From IMG/VR virus record IMGVR_UViG_3300023175_000232, positions 1-21,643 of that record: a DNA stretch of 21,643 nucleotides. One strand, given 5' to 3'. The number at the start of each line of letters is the position of its first letter. Positions within the stretch are counted from its first letter, which is position 1. The stretch is from a virus. Under the pieces are notes generated by a model, which worked only from the letters and a program-made list of their open reading frames with translations, made no database searches and had not been told where the DNA came from. Below are positions 13,451-20,636 of this stretch, piece by piece. The translations under genes and the position numbers were made by a program.

Positions 13451-14923
13451 TTATTCTCCTAAGTTTTCTGCGTTATTTAAAATCTTTGCCAGAAGTTTGT
13501 ATGCTTCTGCTTTGTTATTGTTTTCTTTAATCATTTTACGAAGCTCTTGTACCTGCTCTTCCACATCTTTCTTAGTAGGAGCCATGCCTTTCTGAGCACC
13601 TTTCTGCTTCATCGCTGACTTGGCTGCTGCCTTGGCAGCTGATGCGCCACGAGTTTTACCTGTCACAACACGGTCATGTGCCTGACGGATCATTTCAAGT
13701 CGCTTAGCCTTGAATTCAGGTGTCATTGCTTCACCAAGTTTAGCTTTGCTGTCCTGTGCTGGAGCGAGTTCACCAACTGCTGGCTTCTCTGAGCTACCTT
13801 GCTTAGGAGATTCTTTATCTCCTTCAATACCTTTGTTTGGCATATTTGCTTCTTCCTTAGCAAGCTTCTTAGCTGCTGTCTGAATGCCTTTGCTTCTCAT
13901 AAATGCTTTACGATCTTCTTTTTCGCCAGCACTGGAGCCCATATCTGGATCTTTTGCTAACTTGTAAGCTGCCTTAGAAGCAAGGTTTACGTTTGATTTT
14001 TTCTTTACAGGATCTGCTGCCTTCTGAATGTAAGAGGAAAGAGTAGACTTTTTCAGTTCATCAACCTGTTCTACATCTTCATTAGCCTGTTGTAAAGCCT
14101 TTTTCGCAGCTGGGTGATTAGAAAGACCTTTCTTAATTTTTTCCATCTTCTCAGCAGCGCCACTGTAGTCACCGCCTTTATGTCGCGGATCATTAGCAAT
14201 ACCCTTTGCCATCTTAACTTGCTTAGAAGTAATGTATTCGTTGACCTGTTCTACTTCTTCTTTCTTCATAGCCTTTTTGATAGCCTTGTCACGGGAACCC
14301 ATGTATTCAGCAGTGCTGGTTTCAATCTTACCATCACCGTCATGGTCCTTCTTAGCCATCTTAGCTTCTTCCAAAGCCTCGTCTACAGTAGCAAAGAATT
14401 CTTTTTTCTTTTCTTCAGGCAAGTCTCTGATATTAGATACTTCAAAGTATTCTAATGTTGCTTCAAACATTTCCTGATAGGTATTGTTGAGTTCTACAAC
14501 GGCCTCATCAAGGCCTGCTTTCTTTTTCTCTTTTTTAAGTTCAGGTGATAGAAGTCTATACTTGTCACGTTTACGAACAGAAAGACGTTTTGCTTTCTGT
14601 TCTTCTTTCTCTCTACCCCTCACTTCCATATCTTCCTCGCCGTCTACGACTCGGACATTCTCATCAATTTCCACGGTCGTCTCCTCCGTCTGATATTTCG
14701 TTCTTTGTGTATGTAATTTTGCACGATTAAAAACAGTGGTATCTTTCAACATAATATCTGTCATGTTGAACATATACTTGTCTAAAACTTTTCTTTCAGT
14801 AGGTGACAGTTGCTTACCCATATGCAGACTACTCATTGCCTGCATGAGCATAGGGAGTTTACCTGAAGGCACTATACCCTGTCTAACTAACTGTTCTAAT
14901 CGTTGTTTTGTTTTCTTTTCCAT
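13451..14923 (-). CDS. Large charged modular head-type protein
   Basis: 490 aa, highly charged, few aromatic residues. Residues 1-75 (MEKKTKQRLEQLVRQGIVPS, SPTERKVLDKY, TTVFNRAKLH) resemble the conserved N-terminal domain of marine T4-like structural proteins. D193-H-D-G-D-G-K-I-E201 fits an EF-hand-like calcium loop. Residues about 222-235 and 282-303 carry the repeat EEVEQVNE and EDVEQVDELKKSTLSSYIQK. The rest is Lys/Ala-rich, including MAKGIANDPRHKGGDYSGAA. Such proteins probably lie inside the head or form scaffold, but this is inferred from family behaviour. The start overlaps the oxygenase gene by 41 bases and has no strong ribosome site. Confidence 0.6.
   Translation of the reverse strand: MEKKTKQRLEQLVRQGIVPSGKLPMLMQAMSSLHMGKQLSPTERKVLDKYMFNMTDIMLKDTTVFNRAKLHTQRTKYQTEETTVEIDENVRVVDGEEDMEVRGREKEEQKAKRLSVRKRDKYRLLSPELKKEKKKAGLDEAVVELNNTYQEMFEATLEYFEVSNIRDLPEEKKKEFFATVDEALEEAKMAKKDHDGDGKIETSTAEYMGSRDKAIKKAMKKEEVEQVNEYITSKQVKMAKGIANDPRHKGGDYSGAAEKMEKIKKGLSNHPAAKKALQQANEDVEQVDELKKSTLSSYIQKAADPVKKKSNVNLASKAAYKLAKDPDMGSSAGEKEDRKAFMRSKGIQTAAKKLAKEEANMPNKGIEGDKESPKQGSSEKPAVGELAPAQDSKAKLGEAMTPEFKAKRLEMIRQAHDRVVTGKTRGASAAKAAAKSAMKQKGAQKGMAPTKKDVEEQVQELRKMIKENNNKAEAYKLLAKILNNAENLGE
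13474..13481 (-). promoter_or_regulatory. Weak late promoter-like motif TTTAAATA
   Basis: TTTAAATA, one mismatch to NATAAATA, 26 bases before the start of the Ig-like virion gene, with AGGAG after it. Spacing resembles the motif before the 12594 gene. It falls in coding sequence of the 490 aa protein, so chance is quite possible. Confidence 0.3.
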
Positions 14924-15374
14924 ACTTGTATTTATAACCTATTGCCTCTATAGGAGTATTAAATATGGAAAATTTTAACAACAATCTTGGTTTATCGCCT
15001 GTTTTGACTGAGTGCATGAGGGTTGTGTTAAGGAATGCTGCCTTGTAATAATAGTCTGTATCTTCTATCGTTACAGGTGCTGGGTCATCTGACAACACAA
15101 AGTTAAGAGAACATTGTGTTCCGTTGTCAGTGTGAGGTGGGAGGTATGAGTGAGGTTCTTGCCAATAGAATCTTGGATTGTATTCTATACCAAAATCGTC
15201 AGCTATTTTTCTGAGTGCGGGGTGGTCATATTTGCCTATTTTCCACCAACTAAAGTCAGCATCAGGGAATCTATCATCACTATAGAAAGTAGCTGTAGGG
15301 TATGCTTCTTCTGCTACTTTTAATAATGTCGGTATATCTAAATCATAATCAACAATAATCAAAGGTGTGGACAT
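14883..15374 (-). CDS. 2OG-Fe(II) oxygenase
   Basis: 163 aa. The iron triad and 2-oxoglutarate Arg are visible: H81-T-D83 in the PHTDNG segment, H121 in LMHSV, and R130 in KPRLLLKF, with the last pair in the H-x(8-9)-R spacing of the family. Beta-strands between (CSLNFVLS, VTIEDTDYYYK, AAFLN) fit the jelly-roll. There is no signal peptide. It would hydroxylate a protein, nucleic acid or small molecule; the target is not shown. It is coupled to the 646 aa head-type gene (TAATG) and overlaps the start of the 490 aa gene, so it could act on one of these. Confidence 0.8.
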   Translation of the reverse strand: MSTPLIIVDYDLDIPTLLKVAEEAYPTATFYSDDRFPDADFSWWKIGKYDHPALRKIADDFGIEYNPRFYWQEPHSYLPPHTDNGTQCSLNFVLSDDPAPVTIEDTDYYYKAAFLNTTLMHSVKTGDKPRLLLKFSIFNTPIEAIGYKYKYGKENKTTIRTVS

Positions 15375-17314
15375 TATCTTTTCTTTACTTTAAACTTCTT
15401 CGCCTTTTGTGAGCTTGCCACTGGTTTAGCTACTCTATATTTCTTTGACTTCTGCGGTTTCTTACCTGTTCTATTTTTCATACGTGAGATTTCCATCTTA
15501 CGCATTCTAGGCAACATACGTTGTGCAAACCTAGAAATCAAAGGTTGATACATACCTATCAATCTTTCAAAGCGTGCCTTCTCTGCTGGTGGCATAGTGG
15601 CTTTATTTCTGCCTTTTAGCAGTCTCTTGTATACCATAGCACGTGCGCCTCTTGTTGCACGTTTTTTCAAACGGTCAGGTGAAGAGCCTCTCCTAAGTGC
15701 AATATTACGTGCTACTTTAAGTTTCTGTCTGTTTTTACGTGCTGCGAATTTACGCTTCAATCTACCCTGGACTGACAAGACTTCAGTGATTTCCACATCA
15801 CCGGGACCGTCTTCCCACTCCACGTCAGACTCATAATCGTTACAATCGCAATCATCTTCACAGTCACAATCATCCCAGAAACCATACTCGTCCATCTGCT
15901 CATCTGTCATGTTATCTATTTCAGCATACAAATGTGCTATGTCATCTTTTGACAGAGGAACAATACCTGCCTCGGGGGCATTTATTTCATTGTCTGCTCT
16001 GTATTCTGCTTTAGTTTCGCCTGCTTCCGTTTCTTCATAAATTTTACCTTTGTGCTTATCCTTTCGACTGTAATCATTTTTACGGTCTCTGTGAGTAGCA
16101 GGCTTGTTAAATTTATTCAGATTCTTGGCAACAGGATTCTTTTTACTCATCTCCTTTGCCTCCACGTTTATTTTCCTATCGTGTGTTCCGCGATAGTTAC
16201 AATGAGAGCAACCAGCACCCTCACAACTGTGACAAGCTTCCTGACTTTCACCAGGAGTATTGTCTTTCATATATTGTGTGCCTTTAGGTGTACCCCAATC
16301 CATGACACCCATGGTAGAATCATACTGCATTGACTCTTCCATCTTCTTACGCTTGGCACCTAAGTAAGCAGCAACTGCCATCTTTCTACGCTTGGATGCT
16401 GATGCACCCTTAAACTGTGGGGCATCTGACTTTTTAAAGTCTTTTATGTAAGTGCCTATACCGTCAGAAGGTGACAGTTTTTCTAACAGAGGACAGCCTG
16501 TCATGTCTACACTTTCTTTTCTGTATTTACTTTTGTTTGCCCCAGAAGCAGCTGTGTCTGGACGAGACCCAGCTAGAGAAATATTACGACCACCCCCTAT
16601 TGCACCTTTTCGGGCAGTTCCTTTTCTATCAATTTCGGCTTGTGAACCAATGTGTTTAGAATCAAAACTATACCTTTTCCTGCGCTGAGATGCAACCTGT
16701 TGTATTTTTCCGTCTCTTTTCAAAAACTCAGCAGTATGTTTTTCTAAATCTTTTCTAATTTGTGCTTTATCATCTGCCTTTCTAACACCTTCAGCAGCAA
16801 GTTTACGTGCATCAACACCTTTTACGTATCTTGCTACGTCATGTGCGTGGGCACTCTTTGTCTTTGAAGGATCCTTCTTCATTTTCTTATCAAGTTCTTT
16901 AGCAGCTATTGCGTAATTCTTTTTATTCAGTGTCTTGGATTTCATTATGGTATTAACAATACCCTCGTCCATTTTCATTTTTTCTAAAACTTTTTTCTTC
17001 ACTTCAGGTGACAATTCTTTGAAGTGATACAGGTTCTGACTGTCAGCAGTGTGCTTCTCACCTGTCATTACCTGACCGTCATGTGCGTGCTGAGGACCTG
17101 ACCATTCTTTACCGTCTTTTGTATAGTGACCTTCAGACTTCCAAGAATGATTCTTGCCTTCTTCCATTCTTTTCTTTAATTCTTCTCTTTTCTTTTTCAG
17201 GTCAGCAACCTTTTCAGCCTGAGACTTTTTGTTCCAATCTCTAGCTGTTTGTTTCTGTTTCATCCGGGCAATCATTACGCCCAAAGATTCTGATTCGTTA
17301 GTTTGCTTCGTCAT
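15374..17314 (-). CDS. Large modular virion-associated protein
   Basis: 646 aa mosaic of short modules. Residues 1-60 are basic helix; 55-100 are His/Trp-rich (HSWKSEGHYTKDGKEWSG); 277-330 include SPSDGIGTYIKDFKKSDAPQ then FKG and AAYLGAKRKKMEE, a module I know from marine T4-like phage head proteins. C361-x2-C-x4-C-x2-C372 is a DnaJ-like zinc knuckle (CHSCEGAGCSHCNYRG). Residues 391-425 (KNPVAKNLNKFNKPATHRDR) are another shared phage module. Residues 481-505 are acidic and cysteine-rich (DDCDCEDDCDCND), and 515-646 are strongly basic. It is probably packaged in or around the head. Weak ribosome site; overlaps the o-spanin end by 17 bases. Confidence 0.6.
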   Translation of the reverse strand: MTKQTNESESLGVMIARMKQKQTARDWNKKSQAEKVADLKKKREELKKRMEEGKNHSWKSEGHYTKDGKEWSGPQHAHDGQVMTGEKHTADSQNLYHFKELSPEVKKKVLEKMKMDEGIVNTIMKSKTLNKKNYAIAAKELDKKMKKDPSKTKSAHAHDVARYVKGVDARKLAAEGVRKADDKAQIRKDLEKHTAEFLKRDGKIQQVASQRRKRYSFDSKHIGSQAEIDRKGTARKGAIGGGRNISLAGSRPDTAASGANKSKYRKESVDMTGCPLLEKLSPSDGIGTYIKDFKKSDAPQFKGASASKRRKMAVAAYLGAKRKKMEESMQYDSTMGVMDWGTPKGTQYMKDNTPGESQEACHSCEGAGCSHCNYRGTHDRKINVEAKEMSKKNPVAKNLNKFNKPATHRDRKNDYSRKDKHKGKIYEETEAGETKAEYRADNEINAPEAGIVPLSKDDIAHLYAEIDNMTDEQMDEYGFWDDCDCEDDCDCNDYESDVEWEDGPGDVEITEVLSVQGRLKRKFAARKNRQKLKVARNIALRRGSSPDRLKKRATRGARAMVYKRLLKGRNKATMPPAEKARFERLIGMYQPLISRFAQRMLPRMRKMEISRMKNRTGKKPQKSKKYRVAKPVASSQKAKKFKVKKR

Positions 17315-17705
17315 CTGTTTGCTCTGGCTGTTTATTTACATTTTCTTCATAATAAACAATAATAGCAGTCTGTGATTCAATGAAGCGTCTCAACTCACCC
17401 ATGTTGAGTGCTATGTTTTCATAGTCAGGAACACTAATGGCAAAGAAAACAACATCACCATTGTCCTTCTCAAACCTTTCTAAAAATTCTTCAATGTTCT
17501 CATTTGTAACAGCGTAAAACTCAATGTCATACAATGTGACAGGCTTTGGCCTTGACTGTAGAGGCACTTCCCTGTACAAGTATTCTGTCTGTGTTACAAC
17601 AATGGGTTCAGGAACAATAGGTTCCTTCTTCCCAAACAAGCTAAAACTCGTACAACTACTCAGCAGTGGTAGGAGCAGGCTTACCAGTAATAATTTCCAT
17701 TTCAT
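17298..17705 (-). CDS. Outer-membrane spanin lipoprotein (o-spanin)
   Basis: 135 aa from the ATG at 17705; a TTG one codon earlier is possible. It has a signal peptide (KWKLLLVSLLLPLLSSC) with lipobox LSSC, so the mature lipoprotein begins at Cys18 or so, and a Pro-rich stretch (PIVPEPIV, RPKPVTLY) before a mixed alpha/beta part ending LRRFIESQTAIIVYYEENV. This matches o-spanins of large phages, which bind the i-spanin and fuse or disrupt the outer membrane after peptidoglycan is cut. Its start lies inside the i-spanin gene (50-base overlap), a hallmark of such pairs. Confidence 0.8.
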   Translation of the reverse strand: MKWKLLLVSLLLPLLSSCTSFSLFGKKEPIVPEPIVVTQTEYLYREVPLQSRPKPVTLYDIEFYAVTNENIEEFLERFEKDNGDVVFFAISVPDYENIALNMGELRRFIESQTAIIVYYEENVNKQPEQTDDEAN

Positions 17706-18069
17706 CAAATAATCTCGCTGTAGCGTTATTTACCCTTGTTTCAATCAAACCCGGTCTCTGTGCTGTCAATACTGTCAGGTTGTGATTTCTTAATTTAGCT
17801 GCCAGGTCATCTGAATATGATTCTGCTGCCTGCAACTGTTCCCTGAGTGCGTTGTTTGCCTCTGCAAACTGCTCGGCATCTGCCTGTTGCCTTGCTATCG
17901 TTTCGTTACTTGTAGCAATGGCCTGTTCAAGCTGTGCCTGATTAGCTCTCAGTGTAGCAATGTTCTGATTCAACTGTGCTATAGTTTCTTGCGAGGAGTT
18001 ATAATACCAACGTCCTGCGAAACCACCGGCAACAATAATCAGTAAAAGAACAAATGCTATCTTTCCCAT
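17656..18069 (-). CDS. Inner-membrane spanin (i-spanin)
   Basis: 137 aa from the ATG at 18069, overlapping the previous stop as TGATG; GTG at 18081 is less likely. Residues 2-22 (GKIAFVLLLIIVAGGFAG) are a single N-terminal membrane anchor with short cytoplasmic end. Residues about 28-100 form a periplasmic coiled coil rich in Gln, Ala and Glu, followed by VNNATARLFDEME, a common i-spanin C-terminal pattern. It joins the o-spanin across the periplasm in the last step of lysis of Gram-negative cells. Lysozyme is about 2 kb upstream in the same direction. Confidence 0.8.
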   Translation of the reverse strand: MGKIAFVLLLIIVAGGFAGRWYYNSSQETIAQLNQNIATLRANQAQLEQAIATSNETIARQQADAEQFAEANNALREQLQAAESYSDDLAAKLRNHNLTVLTAQRPGLIETRVNNATARLFDEMEIITGKPAPTTAE

Positions 18070-18632
18070 CAGCAGTTCCACCTTCTACGTGCTGCTTTAC
18101 CACGCTCGCCTGTCCAACCACGTGACCTTGCACAGAATGATTTACGTCTTTTTGCTGCCTTGCTTCCAGGCTTTAACTTGCTGGGAGGTGTAGTGACAGC
18201 AGTTTGTAGTTTACTGCCAGGGTTTTGTCTGCGGTATTTCTCAACACCTTTCTGTGTAAGACCTGCACCCTTATCAGTAGGACGCTTGTGACCGCCTTTC
18301 TGGGTCATGCCTTCCATACCCTTGGCTTCTTTTAGCTTTTTGTCTGCCATGCCCACACCCTTTGTGCGCTTGGCTATAGTTTTATCGTCATTATAAGTGT
18401 GAAGATTGCCTTTTGAGTCTGCACGTTTCTGTGCTTTGACTGCTGAGTTTATAGCTTTAGCTCTATAGTTCTTCAGCGTTTGTTTGTTAAGCTCATCAAG
18501 TTCTTCTTCTTTGACACAGTTATTCACACGGGTATCACCTTTCATCTTGGTGCCCTTCTTCTTATAACCGTCCCAACATTTAGGATCGAGTCTTTGTTTT
18601 TCCTCGTCCAGCCACTCTTTGAAGTCTAACAT
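18069..18632 (-). CDS. Basic modular phage protein (187 aa)
   Basis: 187 aa, basic. Three phage modules are visible: MLDFKEWLDEE at the N-terminus; DPKCWDGYKKKGTKMKG then RVNNCV at 16-40; and LDELNKQTLKNYRAKAINSA at 45-64, related to VDELKKSTLSSYIQKAAD of the 490 aa protein. The C-terminus (RRKSFCARSRGW, then RRRWNC) matches the RKSFCAR-type end of many marine phage proteins. No membrane segment. The position between the putative holin and spanins suggests late expression, but the modules point to a head-associated DNA-binding role. GAGG six bases before the ATG. Confidence 0.6.
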   Translation of the reverse strand: MLDFKEWLDEEKQRLDPKCWDGYKKKGTKMKGDTRVNNCVKEEELDELNKQTLKNYRAKAINSAVKAQKRADSKGNLHTYNDDKTIAKRTKGVGMADKKLKEAKGMEGMTQKGGHKRPTDKGAGLTQKGVEKYRRQNPGSKLQTAVTTPPSKLKPGSKAAKRRKSFCARSRGWTGERGKAARRRWNC

Positions 18633-18885
18633 TTTCTGCCTCTAGTTCTATTATTCTATTTTCAATTTCTTGTATCTTAATAGCAAGTTTAGGATAATGT
18701 TTCACCCATTTTGCTTCTTTTTTTGCTATATCTATATCGTATTTATAAGAAAGATATTGCATAAAACCGTCTAATTTAGCCTGAAACCATATACCTGCCT
18801 TGGTTGTGCTAAACCATTTACCGAAACTAGAGCCTATGACACCGGTGACACAGGCCCTTAGTATAGGAACAATGAAGAACCACAC
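18580..18885 (-). CDS. Small membrane protein, possible holin
   Basis: 101 aa, GTG start directly after the DUF1353 stop. Residues 1-24 (WFFIVPILRACVTGVIGSSF) are hydrophobic, followed by amphipathic KWFSTTKAGIWFQAKLDGFM and a charged coiled-coil C-terminus. Similar small proteins occur in T4-like marine phages without assigned role. A location between lysozyme and the spanins makes a holin or pinholin role reasonable, but one clear membrane segment is few for most holins. I treat the lysis role as inference. Confidence 0.5.
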   Translation of the reverse strand: MWFFIVPILRACVTGVIGSSFGKWFSTTKAGIWFQAKLDGFMQYLSYKYDIDIAKKEAKWVKHYPKLAIKIQEIENRIIELEAENVRLQRVAGRGKTKTRS

Positions 18886-19353
18886 CTACAGTTCTTCCCT
18901 CGGTAGAATAGACCCTCCACCAAACACTACCACGGCCTTATGTGCTAACCACTGCTTCCATCCAGCTACGTGTTCTGAAAGTGTCATTGCTTCCTTGAAT
19001 ACTTTATCCGCTGCTGCCTTAGCGTCTGCTACTAAACAAGTATCCTGTTTGTCGCCTGTAGCTGCTCTGTACTGACGGATACAGTAGTACATATAATCAT
19101 GGACTACACCTGCGCGTGCTACGTCAAACGGTGCAATGAACCACCAACAAGCACGAGGCACAGATGCCAAGTCAGTTTTAAAACCTTTAGGCACAGTGAT
19201 TTTCATGTTCTTGTTGATTTTTACACCAACGAGTTTCAATGCTTTCGCTTCTTCCTCACTAAGAACATCAGAATCAAACGCCAACGATAGGTCCAATATC
19301 CAAGTTCTTGGTGGTTGAAAGTCGGCATCTAACAGTCTGTTAAATTTAGCCAT
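18886..19353 (-). CDS. DUF1353 family protein
   Basis: 155 aa from the ATG at 19353, where GGAG sits six bases upstream; the longer ORF would use TTG. The DUF1353 signature is clear: ITVPKGFKTDLASVPRACWW followed by FIAPFDVARAGVVHDYMYY with the conserved His-Asp, then a helical end with a buried DAKAAADKVFKEAM. DUF1353 proteins are common in tailed phages near lysis and tail genes, and their biochemical role is unknown. It overlaps the upstream small gene by eight bases. Confidence 0.85.
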   Translation of the reverse strand: MAKFNRLLDADFQPPRTWILDLSLAFDSDVLSEEEAKALKLVGVKINKNMKITVPKGFKTDLASVPRACWWFIAPFDVARAGVVHDYMYYCIRQYRAATGDKQDTCLVADAKAAADKVFKEAMTLSEHVAGWKQWLAHKAVVVFGGGSILPREEL

Positions 19354-19558
19354 CTTCTTCTCCAAAGTATTTTTCTAGCATTTCTAATTTATCTTCGTAC
19401 TCGGCCATGTGGGCCAATTCTGCTTCAATGCTTTCCATAATGTCAGGGTGTTCTGCTACGCCTACACCGTTACGGAGATAGTTCTCTACGTTAATACGGT
19501 GCTTCTCAATGTGCGACATAAAGTGTAAACGTGAGGCGTTTATAATATCTTCTCTCAT
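19346..19558 (-). CDS. Small conserved T4-like phage protein (70 aa)
   Basis: 70 aa, helical. The order MREDIINASRLHF, IEKHRINVENYLRNGVGVAE, HPDIMESIEAEL, YEDKLEMLEKYF is familiar from many T4-like marine phage genomes. It has no catalytic or membrane motif. Two helices with charged faces suggest a small dimer or adaptor. The stop overlaps the start of DUF1353. A TAGGAG sequence lies just upstream. Confidence 0.7.
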   Translation of the reverse strand: MREDIINASRLHFMSHIEKHRINVENYLRNGVGVAEHPDIMESIEAELAHMAEYEDKLEMLEKYFGEEDG

Positions 19559-19560
19559 AA

Positions 19561-20178
19561 TTAACTCCTAAAAATCCTATTAATATAACATCCGTCTCTT
19601 TTAACTTTTGAATAAGGATTATCCACTCTAATAAATCCCTTACTCTCTATAAAGTCCTGATACTTATCACTATTTTCTATAGTCATGGTAAGTATTTCAT
19701 ATTTGTCAAAGGGAAATACCTTTAAAACTTCGTATTCAGACCCTTCTATATCTAAACCTAAATAATCAATAACCTTAGGTGCGTTGTATTTGTCTAATAA
19801 TGTTTCTAATGTAATACTTTTTACTTTTTGTAGAGTTGCCACATCAGACAGATCAAAGTATTCTAAACCAGAAACTGCTGACATATAAGAAAGGTCAACA
19901 AGTCCATTTTCTGTATTTTTAAAAGTTCCCTGAGGGACACTTAAAAAGTCTACTTCGCCATCATGTGAAAACAATGCTGCATTTTCTACATTTTTTCTAT
20001 CTAGCATATCACACATATCTTTATTAGGTGATACACAAATACCATTCCAATCTAATTCTTTCTCAAGTTTTTTTGCTGAGCTATTAAATACAGTAGCGCC
20101 GCCTTCAACAAAATAACCGTTCTTTTTATAATTAAAAAATTCAGCAACCCATCTATCGTTGCCTTCAGACTGAATCAT
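19561..20178 (-). CDS. FkbM-like methyltransferase
   Basis: 205 aa. SAM-dependent FkbM-type O-methyltransferases act mainly on sugars. Seen here: GYFVEGGA at 21-28 (usual form DIGA), then KLEKELDWNGICVSPN at 37-52 (usual ...GICIEPN), NAAL at 66-69, and a central IDYLGLDIEGSEYEVLKVF. The order is right, but the acidic residue of the EPN motif is Ser, so SAM binding or activity may be altered. Start overlaps the lysozyme stop (ATGA). It is AT-rich, unlike its neighbours. Target not visible; host surface glycan or virion sugar are possibilities. Confidence 0.75.
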   Translation of the reverse strand: MIQSEGNDRWVAEFFNYKKNGYFVEGGATVFNSSAKKLEKELDWNGICVSPNKDMCDMLDRKNVENAALFSHDGEVDFLSVPQGTFKNTENGLVDLSYMSAVSGLEYFDLSDVATLQKVKSITLETLLDKYNAPKVIDYLGLDIEGSEYEVLKVFPFDKYEILTMTIENSDKYQDFIESKGFIRVDNPYSKVKRDGCYINRIFRS

Positions 20179-20636
20179 CTTTCTAAACTTGCTAAGTGCT
20201 CCAAGCGAACCATTAATCTTTCAGCTCTGTTGGTTACTTGTCTATACCAACGGCTGTCTCTTCCTTCTTTTGCTGCTTCTATCCAGTCGCGTGATTCAAT
20301 AGCAGCATTAAACTTTTTAAAACCAGAGAGGCGAGGGCGACCCATGTTAAACATCATATTAACAAGGACTTGCTGTACTTCATCGGGAAAGGCTCCAAAG
20401 TCCCCTTCTCCGTATAAATTGTGACACTCGCTGATTGCGGTGTCAAGGTCGTCCTCGAAACATTCACGGACTCTTTCTTCATTGACTGCTGTTCCAACTG
20501 GTTGTCCATGTTCGGGGTCACTTTCTTTGACAAGGTGACCGACTCCAAATGTTGGATAACCGAGGTGGTCATTATAGATTTCATACTCGACCCCTTCATC
20601 AATCTTTAATTGCTCGTATACTGCTTCTCTGTTCAT
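20175..20636 (-). CDS. T4-type lysozyme (endolysin)
   Basis: 153 aa, glycoside hydrolase family 24, cuts peptidoglycan between N-acetylmuramic acid and N-acetylglucosamine. The T4 lysozyme triad is intact: E14 in IDEG, D23 in IYNDHLGY and T29 in PTFGVGHL, spaced as T4 E11-D20-T26. Later LVNMMFNMGRPRLSGFKKF is typical. No signal peptide, so it needs a holin for release. Ribosome site AAGGG seven bases before ATG. Overlaps the nucleotidyltransferase gene by 38 bases. Confidence 0.92.
   Translation of the reverse strand: MNREAVYEQLKIDEGVEYEIYNDHLGYPTFGVGHLVKESDPEHGQPVGTAVNEERVRECFEDDLDTAISECHNLYGEGDFGAFPDEVQQVLVNMMFNMGRPRLSGFKKFNAAIESRDWIEAAKEGRDSRWYRQVTNRAERLMVRLEHLASLER

Noticed and set aside
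14929-14936. Exact TATAAATA before the 490 aa gene
   Set aside because: It is formed by in-frame Tyr-Lys-Tyr codons of the oxygenase and lies six bases before the ATG, leaving no leader. Chance is likely.
14114-14978. Plus-strand open frames opposite the 490 aa gene
   Set aside because: They arise from the strong Lys/Glu codon bias of the gene on the other strand, giving Phe/Ser-rich frames.
17730-17737. GGTAAATA before the o-spanin as a late promoter
   Set aside because: It has a mismatch at a fixed position of NATAAATA and is coding within the i-spanin gene.
18740-18747. Exact TATAAATA inside the 101 aa gene
   Set aside because: Again encoded by in-frame Tyr-Lys-Tyr codons and about 110 bases from the next start, so it is weak as a promoter.
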